The notes: generated by a model from the sequence alone, not told the origin. Shown: positions 43,795 through 56,872, counted from the stretch's first letter. The stretch is 64,000 nucleotides of DNA from Jaltomata sinuosa (GCA_003996215.1 QJPP01001724.1:248001-312000); one strand, 5' to 3'. Made by a program: numbers and translations.

Positions 43795-45380
43795 CCATCC
43801 ACTACTAAAAAGACTTTCGTCCCCGAAAGTCAGGAAAGAAGGAAAGACTAGAGATCAGAAGAACAACGGGTACAAGGCCCGCACTACTCTCTCGGACAAC
43901 CCGGGTAGCCTCCTCGGTTGGACGGCACCCAACAAAATAGAACCAATGAAAAGCAACCCAGCTTAACTCCTTACTAGCCAAGCTAGAACCCAAACTTAAA
44001 GTCCAAAATTCAAAGGTTCTTCCAACCCAAACTGAACCTCGAGAACCTCAATCGGAAATCACTGACACAACACCGAAACCAAAGAAGCAAGGAGATCAAC
44101 ACACAGAACTCGAATCTTCAAAACCACAACCAAGTTTGCCGAAAAGGCCAACAACCAAAACTCTAACTCATGAACCCGCTGATCCAAAAAATCCCTTTTA
44201 TTCTGAGCCAAATCCTTCTGTGCCATAATCATGAAACTTCATAAAAGCTGAACATTCGAGCCACTATCGAAACATCAACTGACACACTGGAGATCCATAG
44301 CTCACGCTTATACTCTACCACAAACGAATTCACCTTTTATACTCAAGTTATATCAAAGTCAAGCTATAGTCTACTAGCCTTTGACATCCAAAATAACAAT
44401 CCGAAGCATATCGTCAAAAGTTGTAGTTACCTTCCCCGACTGACCATCAACAAATGAACGAACACTTTTGCTAACATCAAACTCGATAATTGAACCCAGC
44501 TGAACCAACCATCTGAACCCGACTGAACTTTGCACACCAAAGTTAGGAAAGGCACATGTGGATACCTTGTGTTGACGGAGAACTTCCAAACTGTAGAATG
44601 AACCCAACTGTTGCACCATGCCGAGTCTGAGTCAACTGGAAGAGAATGAACCAGGGCAACCTGCCCAACAGACCCAAAACCAAAACCAAGCCTCTGTAAG
44701 AAGTATGGTAAGCCTACCACGAGGTCTGTAACCACCAACTAAGCTCCAAACCCCAGAACACTGCTGAAATCTAGAATATCTCGCCTCTTGCAGAGGTTAG
44801 CCCAGGACTAGGTGTCCAAGGCCAATAGCCGCATCCACAACTGAAGTAAAAGAAGCTAAGTTGCCCGCACCCACTTCCTCCCGGCACTAGGATGCTGCAA
44901 CCAAATAGAAACTGCCACAAACCATCCGATGTAACCTGCCAAGTTATGATTTTGAACACCGACTTTCAAAACTGCCAACCAAAGCCTTGGTCGAACCTGT
45001 ATGCTGTTAATGAACCCTTAAGAACCCAAGCCAACTAGGCCTGAAAATGCAAGTTGCCGACACCGCAGTTGCTACTGAAACAAAACTAATCGATGGAAAA
45101 CCCAAATCAATGTGTAGACGGCTGAATCAAATCACCGAAACACAATCCCAAAGCAAACCTTCATCGCCACCTCAGGCAACTACGAGGACACATAAACACA
45201 TATAAAGAGTTATCTCCCTTCTATTTCAACTAAACAAAAATCCTTCCTTAGCCCATACCAAACCTTACAAATCCTTTCTTAAATAAGAACCTGAAGCTAT
45301 TACCTTACTACTCATAGCTATAGGTCAAATTCAATAAGGCAGGAGAAGAATGGGCTAGATGCCCAACTCACCCGAAATGC
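43795..45380 (-). pseudogene. Element D collapsed pol: integrase relic and C-terminus
   Basis: Reading right to left it ends in a frame at 43805-43993 with E-E-A-T-R-V-V-R-E, like the 'EEATWE' pol C-terminus of chromoviruses, followed by F-R-G-R-K-S-F and the pre-LTR sequence. The frame 44374-44619 ends V-D-G-Q-S-G-K-V-T-T-T-F-D-D-M-L-R, a recognisable copy of the integrase segment around its final catalytic acid. The rest does not align to pol by eye. It matches element A closely over its full length. Confidence 0.55.
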
Positions 45381-46180
45381 TTACAAATACAACCTAACCA
45401 TGAGGTTAAGATGGACACTTAGTCGAAAGTGCTTAAAGTCAAGACCCAATCACGATGCCAACATCCAGAGCTCATCAAAAGAACTACGATCAAGATTCTT
45501 TCCAACTGGAGCTAGGGATACAACAAAACACCCAATGGACCAGGAAGTGGAGGAGACTATGGGAACAACCCACATACCTACCAACCTCCTAAACTAATCA
45601 ACAAAGAGGGTCGACTCTAGACACTCGGGAGACCAAACCAATCTATGCACACTAGCATAACCAATATCTCCCAATTGAGGCAAAATCTTAACTCTGGCCC
45701 AACTACCGGTAATACACCGAAGCATCACACGGATCTCTAGCCACGCTAGATAACGGCCTAGGCAACAACCATCTAGGACCGCTCAACAAGGGAAACCCAA
45801 CCAAAAGTCCAGAATCACAATGAAACAGGGGTAACCCAACTAGAAATAGAATAACAAGAACTACCCATGAGCTACAACTCCGGGAAAACACCTCTGAAGG
45901 CTAACTTACCCCCATCCACTACTAATGAATAAACTACCAATAAAATAACCTATCGTTACTACAATTCGGGTAGCCAAACAACTTAAATAAATAGCAGGTA
46001 GGCATATAAGAAAATAAATGATAGAAGGCATAGAATCGCAACGCAAGCAGGACTATCACAAGTCGAAGGTAGCAAAAGCCTAACCTGGAGCAACGATATC
46101 AGGAACCTCTACCTCTGGCCTACCAAGAGGAGTATCAAGCTGATGGGATATAACTCTGTACTGAGTAATTGAAACTAAAG
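45381..46180 (-). pseudogene. Element D collapsed protease/RT region
   Basis: Homologous to about 6580-7380 of element A. The short frame at 45703-45891 opens F-S-R-S-C-S-S-W, the same as the A version, but in another frame it reads like the 'DVFPEL' stretch before RT. No catalytic motif is present. Confidence 0.4.
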
Positions 46181-46480
46181 GCCTAACCAGCCCTCGCCGG
46201 GGACAATATCTATAAAGGTAACCAATCTCTCCACAATGATAACAACGAGGCTATATGGGATACACAATCCTGGGGCAATTCCTAGCAAAGTACCCATGCT
46301 CACCACACAAAAAACAGCCTATACCAGATGAAGCCCAATGGGAAAATCTCGCCTCGTACTCCAATACTGACAGACAACCCTGCTGAAGAACTAGAAGCTC
46401 AACTATAACTAAAGCACCCCTCACTGAACCAGGTACTGAAACACTCACCGGAGGACTCAGAGTCCTAGACACGGTGTCCT
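46181..46480 (-). pseudogene. Element D gag remnant with degenerate zinc knuckles
   Basis: The frame 46251-46472 has V-L-E-Y-E-A-R-F-S, the gag motif, then C-F-L-C-G-E-H-G-Y-F-A-R-N-C at about 46275-46316. After a stop a second knuckle follows, C-Y-H-C-G-E-I-G-Y-L-Y-R-Y-C. In both, the zinc-binding histidine seen in element A is tyrosine (coding-strand C to T). RNA binding would be lost. Confidence 0.7.
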
Positions 46481-46788
46481 GAAGCGCTGAGGTTGCTAAA
46501 GTAAACCCTCACTCTGGAGTCTTGGCGCTGATGGAAGCATTGAAGCAACAGGCACAAAACCCTCGGCACCAACCGTTATTGCACTCATATAAGGCATCTC
46601 AGAATGAATGAACAACCAAAGTTTAAAAGTCAAAAGAGCCAGGAACGCACGATGAGGAGCAAAGAAGATGAAATATTTCCTAACAATGCCCTGTAGCCTC
46701 CCGCAGATAGGATACGGATGTCATCGTACCAATCCGCGAGACTCTACTTAGACACTTGCTTTTGTACCATGACACCGGTGAACCTAGA
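46481..46788 (-). other. Element D leader
   Basis: Untranslated leader, homologous to 5980-6240 of element A, with the same phrases around the primer site. Confidence 0.6.
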
Positions 46789-46800
46789 GCTCTGATACCA
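46789..46800 (-). promoter_or_regulatory. Primer binding site of element D (initiator tRNA-Met)
   Basis: Exact TGGTATCAGAGC on the minus strand, three bases from the 5' LTR. Confidence 0.9.
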
Positions 46801-48370
46801 CGCTGTCACGAACCGATTTCTCAAGTCATAATGGCACCTACAATCCCCCAGTAGGCAAACCAATTCTCGTAGCCCAGAACGGTTAGTAATGGGCTACTAC
46901 CTAACCAAAATGCACCAGCAAGCAGAAATAAGCGAAAGCAAAACTCGAATATAAATACATAAAGGAAACTACACCAACCCCAAGACTTGGTATCAATAGT
47001 ACAGAAGCTTATAATAGGACACAAGTGCTAGTAGTAACAAAATACAACATAAATTACCTCCGAAAGTACAAGGAGCAACAGTACAATAGATGAGATGTAG
47101 ACAAGCCCCGACTGTCAGGCGCTCACCCTAGTCTCAAAGATCCAAAAGCTACACGAGTCTCCAACGTGATCAACGGTGAAAGCTCAGCTAATATCTGCAC
47201 AAAAAAGTGCAGAAGTGTAGTATGAGCACCAAAACCACATGTACTTAGTAGGTATCATAGGCCGACTGAGCGTATATAAGATATAAAAGCAGTAAGTAAC
47301 AGATAGCAAGAAAGCAGTCACTGAGGCAATAAGCAAGGCAAAAGGAGCTAGCACAGATCATCCATAACCAAGAGCTTCAAGTAACACATTCTAGCACAGA
47401 GATACAATCACACAGAATCACAGGTGAAGGAAAGGAGAACGCACCTGGAGTCCTTGCACAACAATATAAGTAAGTAGAGAGAGAGTTGAGAAAATAGCGG
47501 TATACCGGTAACCTCAAGTGGAAGGAAAAGATGGAGAGCAGTCTAACATACTCAAAATGGAATCAACCAGTATAAGGAAATCATAACACCAATCAAATCA
47601 TATGATAGCATAACCAGGGAATCACCTCACAAGTACAACCCTAGGATGAAATAACTAGGCCACAATAACCGAGAGATACCACTCAGCTTCCCACAAGAAT
47701 AGAACCAGAGTCTCACACTGTGCTCAGAAGGCCACACAAAAGTGCCTTGATAAGATAGGACTCCAAAGCCTTCTCAATAATCAAACATCCCACAACCAAA
47801 GCCTCAACATGCTAGCCATCACTAATCTTTCAAGAACCAAGTGCCAAGACAAGCTCTAAGTAAAAACAGGAGTAAATATAGTCTACCTACAGTCCCAACG
47901 GCCGCCCATACAACCGAGGAACACAATCAAGTGAAAACAAACCCTCCGGCATCCCATACTATCAGAGCGTACACTGAACACACGGCAAACAAGGGTGGAA
48001 TCCAATGCATGATATGATATGATGTTAAATAGAACCTCTGTATGTACCTCCTCTGGTGCCAATCAGGCCCAGCAGGCAGGTTCCATGGAAGGACTCAGCC
48101 TGTATACCTCTACTCCACCGTATACCCTTCCCTCTGGCGCACATAGCCCGAAGCCCCAGGCCTAGAGCGGCAAGGTCCATGGAGGTCCCCGACCCCATAC
48201 TAAATCTCAGTATCAAGACATGTCACTCGGAAGCAACTCCGGGATCAAGATAGAGACCCAGTCTCAAATATGCATGCCCAGACCCTGTCTAGGACTAAAG
48301 TAGTAGAAAATGCCTCAAAAATCCCTCCAAGGGTTCCCGGGCATAATCGGGTCTAAACCTATAGTAAATC

Positions 48371-48554
48371 AAGTCTAGTGCTCCGCCCCGCAGAGACTAG
48401 TATCAGTTATAAAATCAAGTCTGGTGCTCTGCCCCGCAGAGACTAGTATCAGTAATAAAATCAAGTCTGGTGCTCTGCCCCGCAGAGACTAGTATCAGTA
48501 ATAAAATCAAGTATGGTGATTTGCCCCGCCGAGACTAGTACCAGCAATAAAATC
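48371..48554 (-). repeat. 46-bp tandem repeat in D 5' LTR (4 copies)
   Basis: Four 46-bp units against three in the partner LTR, so a unit was gained or lost after insertion. Confidence 0.9.
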
Positions 48555-48924
48555 AGTGCGAAAACATCCAAAAATCCCCTTTTCTATCAACAACAGTACC
48601 AAAAACGGCCCCCCAGGGCCATGCAAATTTATGAAAACTGTCAGTAGTGGTTCACAGCCAAAACTGTAGTAAAACATGCAGGGGAAAACCTTTTTCATGA
48701 ATGATATGCTCGCACACAAATATAAAAGTAGCCCAACGGCTCACAACAATTCCTATCAGCCCTGCACAGACCCAATAGCTACTCAGCAGACATAACCAGC
48801 CTAAAAGGATAATCTTTATGTTTGGGACTCGCGGACTTTCCCAAATAACCCACCATCTATGTTCCAGAGTCAATACAAGGCCACAAGGGACCACAAAGGT
48901 AATATACATTACTACGCGAATACT

Positions 48925-48929
48925 ACAAA
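48925..48929 (+). repeat. Target-site duplication of element E, left copy (acaaa)
   Basis: Exact match to 59824-59828. The uninterrupted sequence survives in the other D LTR near 42025-42035 and contains a single copy. Confidence 0.95.
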
Positions 48930-51534
48930 TGTCACGCCCCAAACTGGGAGGCATGACCGACACCCGGAGCCCCAAAAGGCTAAGGGTGTCAAGATAGAGT
49001 GTATCTCTATTGAACCTGCAGGGTGTCTGAGACCGACAAGGTCTCTAAGAATAGAAATTTGAAGCACTGAAAGCTCAATAGTAGGTAAACAACTCAAGGC
49101 CGACAAGGCTATTATCATAGTAGATAGCTAATAACAAGGCCGACAAGGCCATACCCAACATTGATGTACATATACACGTCTACAAGCCTCTAGGAGTAAG
49201 TAAAATATCTCATATCTAGGACAGGGCCCTGGACTACCCATAAGTTGTACATATACATAACCTGGTCAAAATATAAGCTAGACCTCTGACTCGTCAGCTC
49301 CAGGAAGAATGGAGCTTACCAAAATGGCTGAACTCTACAACTCCTACTGAAGAGGACTATCTGGGTTTCTGTCTGGACCTGCAGGCATGAATGCAGCGCC
49401 TCCAGGCAATGGGGATGTCAGTACGACAATAATGTACTGGCATGTAAGGTAGAAGCATAAAAGCAAGTCGCAAGTAGTAAATCTGAACAAGATATAATAT
49501 GAAACTTGTAAACTGTAATTGGTAAGACTTGTTAAGCTCTTTCTCCTTTATTCTTTTTAGAATACAACACATGCATTAACTCACACCACAACTCACTCTT
49601 TATAACCCACACTTAACCACAATATTTCCTTGGTGCACCCTATATATAATAGCCTCAATATGGCAGTAGCGCCTCGGCGCACACTATGTATATAATGGCC
49701 TCAATATGGCAGTAGCACCTCGGTGCACACTATGTATATAATGGCCTCAATATAGAAGTAGAACCTCGGTGCACACTATGTATATAATAGCCTCAATATG
49801 GCAGTAGCACCTCGATGCACACTAACACGCAAACCACGCATAATAAGTGTATTACTAGATTGACCTTCAAACCTATTCTTGTTATTTATGAAGGTTCATT
49901 TAGATAAATTATTTAGCCTTGGTTTACTAGATGTTGGAATCAACATACCAATCACATATAAATGGGGACTTGACTTGCTAACTTTCCTTGTATACTTTCT
50001 AAAGCTTGATTAGGGATCACAATACAAAGAAGAAACTCGACAAAAGGATAAATTACGTTTCGTGCAAAAAGAATCAGATTTTTATAAGAAGGCGACTTGA
50101 ATCACCATAATGTATAACTTAGTTCCTTAAGACTTGTTGAGTTACCAAATCATCTCTCTTACAACAGAACACTCAAATTCCTTCTTTCGGAGATTTAGAG
50201 TTCTATTTCTAGATTCATGCCGATAAGGAATAAAGAAGCCTTAACATACCTCGTTCCTTCCGAAGATTGTGCTTACCAGAATTTGGACTTTCCTTTATTA
50301 AGTTAATCTACAAAACAAGGGTATAATGAAGCTAATATTAGCTCTTAAACCTGATGCAACCTTTCCAAAATAGTAGCTAAACATTTCCCGGGCAGATTTA
50401 CGTATTTTGCATTAATTAAAGGTGTATCATCACACCTTTCTACCCTGTCCAATACACATCACACACACACCAACCTACTGCCTCCAATAATACAAAACAC
50501 ATCAAACAGCCCCTACACAACTCACCATGCCTAAATACAATAGCAACACATTGAACCCACGACTTCCGATCGCCATCCCGTGAGTTCTTAACAACAATTC
50601 AACAACAATTGTCCATCCGAAATTCAATCCAAAAATATGATTATGGGAAGAGTACTTACCACACTTGAAGGTGTGTTTTTATCCTCTTTTTATTGATGCC
50701 TTGAAAATCTTAAGTACCCCCTACACATACACCAACAAGAGAAGAAGAAATCTCTTAATTGTTACACAATTTCTATGTGTTAAATCTTAAGAAAGGGGCT
50801 GTCATAGTTCATGTCTTTCTTACCATAGGATATCCTAGATATATCTAGTAGATTAATACCAAGATAACAAGTTGTTTAACTCACCTTAAGCTTGAATGAA
50901 TCTTGATCTTCTTAGAACCATAAAGGGAGAGAAGGGCTGCCAAAAGGAAAGGAGATAAGAGAGAATTTTTCCAGCTTTTTGTGATCAATATTGATCAACA
51001 AAAGTCTGTATAAAGGGACCTTTTTGGCCGAATTTTTTGATTATATTTGGGCCAAAATGGGTCAAGAAACTTGGGCCAAAATTACCCTTTGCTTGGGCCT
51101 CAAAAGCGTTAAGTTTTGTGGTTGATTTTGGGCTCTCTTTGGTCAAAATGTGGTTAATATTGGTGGCTACCTTTTGTAGTTGTTTTGGCCAGATTTGGTT
51201 GTGCTTTGATGGACCAACTTTAAGTTTAATTTGGGATACCATTAGGTCTAATAATCCATGGTGGTGCTGCCCGTAATCGGCCCTCGGAACATAGTTCGTT
51301 AGCGTAGGTAGGTGATGCACCTACTTGTCACCTAAGAGCTTAGATAAGTCGAGCAAGTACCTCACTTGTTTTATATCATTTTCAAAACCCTCATCCTTAT
51401 AATTTAACTTAACACTTATATACATTTGACCATTTAAAATTCTAGGCCAAAGTACCCCTTCACAATCTCGAGCTCAAATACCTTCGTCGATATTTACTTA
51501 GTCACATAGGTTTTGAAAGGTACGGGGTGTTACA
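48930..51534 (-). repeat. Element E 3' LTR
   Basis: 2605 bp, starting 'tgtcacgcccc' and ending 'ggggtgttaca' on the + strand. Contains the 46-bp tandem array at 49628-49825. Short ORFs within it (for example on both strands at 50985-51320) are repeated in the partner LTR and show no domain. Confidence 0.95.
49628..49825 (-). repeat. 46-bp tandem repeat in E 3' LTR (about 4 copies)
   Basis: Units of 'cctcggtgcacactatgtat' plus 26 bases. The partner array is at 57916-58113. Confidence 0.92.
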
Positions 51535-51572
51535 TCCTTCCCCCCTTAGAATCATTCGTCCTCGAATGAGGG
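51535..51572 (-). promoter_or_regulatory. Polypurine tract of element E
   Basis: On the minus strand a purine run (aagggggg followed by aagga) lies directly before the 3' LTR, after 'gaggacgaatgattct'. It is the plus-strand primer site. Confidence 0.85.
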
Positions 51573-51708
51573 TAATGCATATAGAGCTCTAGTCCCTTAG
51601 GATTTTTTGAAATTTTGGCAGAGTTCCCTTTATAATTGGGACTATCCAAAAACCTAAAGTATTTGCATAGTAGGAAGAGTGTCAAGAACAGAAGAATATG
51701 ACTTACCT

Positions 51709-52250
51709 CTATAGTATCTTCAAGTCATAAATAACTGGGGATGCTTTTTTCTCGGCTGCCCACGTCATTTCCTCGATGTTATTATTTCTCCACAACACCT
51801 TTACTGAGGCTACTTCTTTAGTTCTGAGCTTCCTAACTTGACGATCTAGGATAGAAATTGGTACTTCCTTATAGGATAAGTCTTCTAAAAGTTGAACATC
51901 TTTGATAGGCATAATACGTGAAGGATCTCCTATGCACCTTCGTAGCATTGATACATGAAATACAGGATGGACTGTCTCCAATTCTGTGGGTAAATCTAGC
52001 TCATATGCCACTTTTCCTACCCTCCGAATGATCCTGTATGGTCCAATATATCTTGGACTAAGCTTTCCCTTTTTACCAAATCGAATAACGCCTTTCATGG
52101 GTAAAACCTTTAGGAAAATCCAATCACTAATATTAAATTCCAAATCCCGACGTCGCACATCTGCATATGATTTCTGCCTACTCTAGGCTGTTAGTAATCT
52201 TTCTTGGATTAGCTTCACCTTCTCGATTGCCTGATTAACTAGGTCTGGCC
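51709..52250 (-). pseudogene. Element E integrase C-terminus (GPY/chromo-like)
   Basis: A 149-residue frame (51709-52158): R-R-R-D-L-E-F at the start, G-K-L-S-P-R-Y-I-G-P-Y (intact GPY) at about residues 31-41, H-P-V-F-H-V-S-M-L at about 64-72, and an E-E-M-T-W-A-A-E end where a chromodomain-like fold starts, after which the frame slips. It is in a different frame from the integrase core. In chromoviruses this tail recognises chromatin marks. Confidence 0.85.
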
Positions 52251-53060
52251 ATAATAATCCTGCTTCTCCAATTTCAAACCATACAATCGGTGATCTATAC
52301 TTTCATCCGTATAAAGCCTCATAAGGAGCCATTTGAATGCTTGCATGGAAGCTATTATTATAGGCAAACTCAATTAGTGGCAAATGGTCATCCCAACTCC
52401 CTTTATAATCTAGTACACAAGCTCGTAGCATATCTTTGAGTGTTTGAATAGTGCGTTTAGCTTGTCCATCTGTCTGGATGAAAAGTTGTACTGAGACTAA
52501 TTTGAGTACCTAAGCCTCTTTGGAAAGACCTCCAGAAATTTGCTGTAAACTGAGCACCCCTATCTAAAATAATGGAAATTGGGACACCATGAAGTCGAAC
52601 TATTTCACTAATATACAACTTTGCATAATCTTCAGCAGTATAAGTTGCCCTGACTGGCAAAAAGTGAGCTGATTTTGTAAGTCTATCTACAATCACCCAT
52701 ATGGAATCATACTTTCGATAAGTACGGGGTAAGCCTATAATAAAGTCCATGTTGATCACTTCCCATTTCCAGGTAGGTATCACTATACTTTTAGTTAGAC
52801 CTCTGGGTCTCTGGTGTTTAGTTTTTACCTGTTGACAATTCGGGCATTGGGCTACAAACTCTACAATATTTCTCTTCATATTATTCCACCAAAACATCTG
52901 TCGAAGATCATGATACATCTTCGTCGCTCCGGGATGGATTGAATAGCGGAAATAGTAAACTTCTGCCAAAATTTTCTCCCGAAGCTCCCCGACGTTAGGT
53001 ATACATAGACGACCTTGATATCTCAGAACCCCATCTTCCTTAAGCTCTATTAGTGGTTGA
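52251..53060 (-). pseudogene. Element E integrase core
   Basis: A 170-residue frame at 52457-52969, in the same frame as RT. It has an intact HHCC zinc site (H12, H20, C42, C45 of this frame), D75 in M-D-F-I-I-G, and D136 in I-L-D-R-G-A-Q-F (the usual S-D-R has L in place of S). A frame shift at the F-H-P-D segment, close to the last catalytic acid, throws the rest out of frame as far as 52251. It would insert the cDNA; this copy is broken by that shift. Confidence 0.9.
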
Positions 53061-54637
53061 TTCTATTGTGGAATTTCCTCCCTCAATCTTACTAACTCTG
53101 GATAATCATATTGTCTTTCCTTTACCTCTATCATAAGTGAGGATTCCGTTGTGCTTTGAATAACAACTCCTCCATTACCTTGGTCTAGTATTCGAACCTG
53201 CAAATTAGCTAACTGATGTAGTTCTCTTGTCATCTCAATCTTTCTATTTTTCATGTGGCTCAAGCTTCCCATGGATTTGCGGCTAAGTGCATCGGCCACT
53301 ACATTGGCCTTCCCTGGATGGTACAAAATATCTACGTCATAATCCTTTAGTAACTCTAGCCACCTTCTTTGCCTTAGGTTTAAATCCTTCTATTCGAATA
53401 AACACTGTAGACTTTTGTGGTCCGTTAACACGTCTACATGGACTCCAAACAAGTAATGGCGCCAAATTTTCAAGGCAAATATTACTGCTGCCAATTCAAG
53501 ATCGTGAGTAGGGTAATTTTGTTCGTGCTTTCTTAGTTGTCTCGAGGCATAGGCAATAACTTTACCAGGTTGCATTAAAACGCAGCCCAACCCAATCCTT
53601 GAAGCATCACAATAAACAACATAACCTTTCGTGCCCTCTGGCAGAGTTAAGATAGGTGCTGAAGTAAGCATGTCCTTCAACTCCTGAAAACTCTGCTCAC
53701 ATGCATCAGACCACTGGAACTTGGCAGCTTTATGAGTCAACTTTGTCAATGGTGCAGATATAGAAGAAAATCCTTCCACAAACCTCCGGTAATAACCTGC
53801 TAAGCCCAAAAAACTACGGATCTCTGTAGCATTCAAGGGCTTCGGCCAATTCTTTACTGCTTCAATCTTTTGGCCGTCAACTCTAATACCTTCGTCTGTA
53901 ATTATATGGCCAAGAAAAGCCACTGAAGTCAACCAAAACTCACATTTGGAGAACTTCGCATATAATTTATGATTCTGAAGTGTTTGCAATACTGCACGTA
54001 AATGATCAGCATGTTCGGCTTTGGACCGCGAGTAAATCAGGATATCATCAATAAATACGATCACGAATACATCTAGGAATGGCTTGAAGACCCGATTCAT
54101 TAGGTCCATAAAAGCTGTTGGGGCATTAGTAAGCCCAAAATACATTACTAGAAATTCAAAGTGGCCATACCTTGTCCTAAAGGCTGTTTTTGGAACATCT
54201 ACCCATTTAACACATAACTGGTGATACCCCGACCGCAAGTCAATCTTTGAAAAACATTTGGCGCCTTGCAACTGATCAAAAAGGTCATCAATCCTTGGAA
54301 GCAGATACTTATTATTGATTGTAACTTTTTTCAGTTGTCGGTAATCGATATACATTCTCAAGGACCCATCCTTCTTACAAACAAACAAAACTGGTGCTCC
54401 CCATGGCGATGTACTATGCCTAATGAAACCTTTTTCGAGTAGATCCTTTAACTGTTCCTTTAACTCTCTTAGTTCTGCAGGAGCCATTCTGTAAAGGGGA
54501 ATTGATATTGGCTGAGTATCTTTGAGTAGGTCAATGGCAAACTCAATTTCCCTTTCTGGAGGGATTCCTGGAAGCTCATCCGGGAATACATCTAGAAACT
54601 GACACCACGGGAACTGATTGAAGAGTCGCTGGTCCAT
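53061..54637 (-). pseudogene. Element E reverse transcriptase and RNase H
   Basis: A 415-residue frame (53390-54637) with one stop before the 87-residue continuation (53063-53326). RT: R-M-A-P at 50-53, W-G-A-P-V-L-F 79-85, I-D-L-R-S-G-Y-H 132-139, catalytic F-I-D-D 195-198. Connection: F-L-G-L-A-G-Y-Y-R-R-F near 276-286. RNase H: Y-C-D-A-S with D344, H-D-L-E-L with E381, T-D-H-K-S-L with D406. The A-D-A-L-S-R-K linker lies in the second piece. All active-site residues are intact. With the in-frame stop after residue 415, the protein as encoded would end inside RNase H. Confidence 0.95.
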
Positions 54638-55141
54638 CCTCTGTGCTTCTTACTCAGACTAAATTATAGATATATCCCTTAGAAATCATTTTCTGGGCCT
54701 TAAGGTAGGAAATAAACCTACCCATTTGCATGGCAGCATTACCTTTCCACTCTAGGATTGTCTCTTCGGGAAAATGGAATTCGACAACCTTATTTCTATA
54801 ATCGATATTAGCATAACATGCAGCTAACCAGTCCATGCCCATAATGACATCGAATTCAATCATATCTAATTCGATTAGATCAGCTGAAGTGAGGCGGTCA
54901 TAAATCCACATTGCACAATCTTGATAAACTCGTCTAGCTATAATAGATTCACCAACCGGCGTATATACAACAAAGGGTCTAGGCAACAACTCAGGGCCTG
55001 CCCCCAACTTACCAGCAACGAGCGGGGTAACATATGAAAGAGTAGAGCAGGATCTATAATTGCATAAATAACATGAGTAAAAATAGTCAATGTACCTGTA
55101 ACAACATCAAGTGACGATTCCAAGTCCTGGCGACCGGCTAG
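54638..55141 (-). pseudogene. Element E protease (frame-shifted)
   Basis: Two overlapping frames, 54938-55123 and 54654-55007, each carry half the domain: the first has the G-T-L-T-I-F-T-H strand and the catalytic aspartate (I-D-P), the second V-Y-T-P-V-G-E-S and G-M-D-W-L. A frame shift falls right at the catalytic motif. The frame changes again between here and RT. Confidence 0.85.
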
Positions 55142-56673
55142 AGCCTAAGTGAGGTTATGACAACTGCCTGAACTGGATGCTCCTCCTCCTCCTCTACCTC
55201 TACCATGACCTAATGTAGCCTGTTGGCCTGTCCTAGGGGGACGAATAGTAGATGAAGAAGCTGCCATCAATCCTGTAGGCTGGGACAGCTCGCCCCTACC
55301 TTTACTCGGACAGTCTCGCATAAAGTGACCAGGATGCCCATATGAATAACAAGTATCTGAACCCAGGTGACATATCCCACGATGCTTCCTACTGAACTGA
55401 ACACAAGGTGGCAAAGGTGGCCTCATCTGACCTGAATGCCCCTGGCGATAGTAACTGGATGCACCTGAACTGTGGCCTGGTCCAGTCTAAGAAAAACGAT
55501 CATACCTCTTCCTTTGCAACTGATATGGGGAACCACTAGTAGGGTGGGGTGATCTCCTATTAAAATGTGGCCTAACATTACCTCGTGGCTCTACATAGGA
55601 CCCAGTAGATCTATCCCTCTTATTCTGATCCCTTTCTCGGCTTTGGTTATCTCCAATTTGTACTTCAAGATCCTCTGCAGTCTGAGCAATAGCCTGTATC
55701 TTAGAAATATTCATATCCTCTTGTGTGGCTGCTATTGTTAATCCCTTAATCAATTCATCCTGAAGGCCATGCATATATCAATGAACTCTAGCTCGCATCG
55801 TACTCACAATATCGGGGGAGTACCTGGATAATGAATTAAACTTGAGGCTGTACTGTCGAACATTCATATTGCCCTGCCTAAGGTCTTGAAATTGATCAAG
55901 TCTGGCCTCTCGAACCTCCTGTGGAAGATAGTGAGCTAGGAAGGCCTCTGAAAATTCCTCCCATTCAGCTGGGGGTGCATTTGATCCCCTAGACAAATCC
56001 CAAGCCTCGAACCATAAAATGGCCACCTCTCGTAACCTGAAAGATGCAAACTCCACTGCCTCCACTACTGTTGCATGCATGACTTGAAGTACTCGATAAG
56101 TCTGATAAATAAACTCCTGAGGATCCTCACGTGTGTCAGAGCCTGTAAATATAGAAAGACTTAGGATGATAAGCTCTCGAGCCCTAGAACTTTCTGAGCC
56201 ACCTGACCAAGCACTCGTTGATGCCCCAATTTGTTGTTGTTGTGTGGCTACCATCCGGGTCAATAATCGAACAGCACTCCTGATGTACTAGTCCTCTACT
56301 TCAGGTGGAGGAGCTACAGGTGCTGGTTCATCTCTAGCTATCTCAGATGCCACTGGAGCAGGTGGGGTCAGGGGTACTGGATCCTCTCTAGTCTCAACAG
56401 GTACTTGATGAACTGGGTCTCTAGAGTGAAAAAAGAACAAATAATAGAGGCCTTGGTGAAGTCATGTTAGTTGTGGTTCACAGCAGAACCAAAGCAGAAT
56501 GACTGACCCTGCCTCCAAAGAGGAAGGTGCATTCCTTCTTTTCTTCGATGGAATGAATTCGGTGATTCACTTTGAGCCTCAAATCTATCCAATCGGATAG
56601 GCGGGGAATGACTAGTACCTTCCCCCGTATCCGTGCCAACCCGTCGGCTACTCATTTGTCTGGTCACAGGCAT
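55142..56673 (-). pseudogene. Element E gag
   Basis: Starts at the ATG at 56673 (M-P-V-T-R-Q-M). The first 70 residues are followed by a frame shift. The capsid-like domain (55778-56263) has W-F-E-A-W and F-L-A-H-Y-L-P-Q-E-V-R and the L-R-Q-G-N-M-N-V-R-Q-Y segment. A stop, a 95-residue continuation and the knuckle frame 55145-55426 follow with C-Y-S-Y-G-H-P-G-H-F-M-R-D-C (second cysteine changed to tyrosine). A Gly/Arg-rich tail ends it. Broken by one shift and two stops. Confidence 0.85.
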
Positions 56674-56872
56674 TTCTGTAAACAAGGAATAGAAAAACAT
56701 GAATTAGACTTCAAACATCTTATGACCTCGCTCTATTGCACGATCTAGCAAATGAAAGAAGGATAACAATTCCTAAATATCCCGTAGCCTCATGATTATA
56801 GGTATGGTGCACAACACACCCATAAGCAAGACCCTACTAGACACAGCTTGTAGACTCCCTGGGATTCGACGT
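56674..56872 (-). other. Element E leader
   Basis: Short untranslated leader between the primer site and the gag start, with no ORF of interest. Confidence 0.6.

Larger units (their letters stand above)
46804..48929 (-). repeat. Element D 5' LTR, downstream part (R-U5)
   Basis: Closely matches 39955-42030. Holds four 46-bp units at 48371-48554. It is cut at 48929 by element E; the remainder is at 59829-61574. Confidence 0.92.

Noticed and set aside
49628..49825. CRISPR-like array
   Set aside because: The 46-bp units are contiguous without unique spacers, lie in an LTR, and the genome is eukaryotic.
50985..51320. Overlapping ORFs on both strands in the E LTR (also near 59200-59596)
   Set aside because: Non-coding LTR sequence with 'ttgggcc' repeats; no domain, and mirror frames on both strands.
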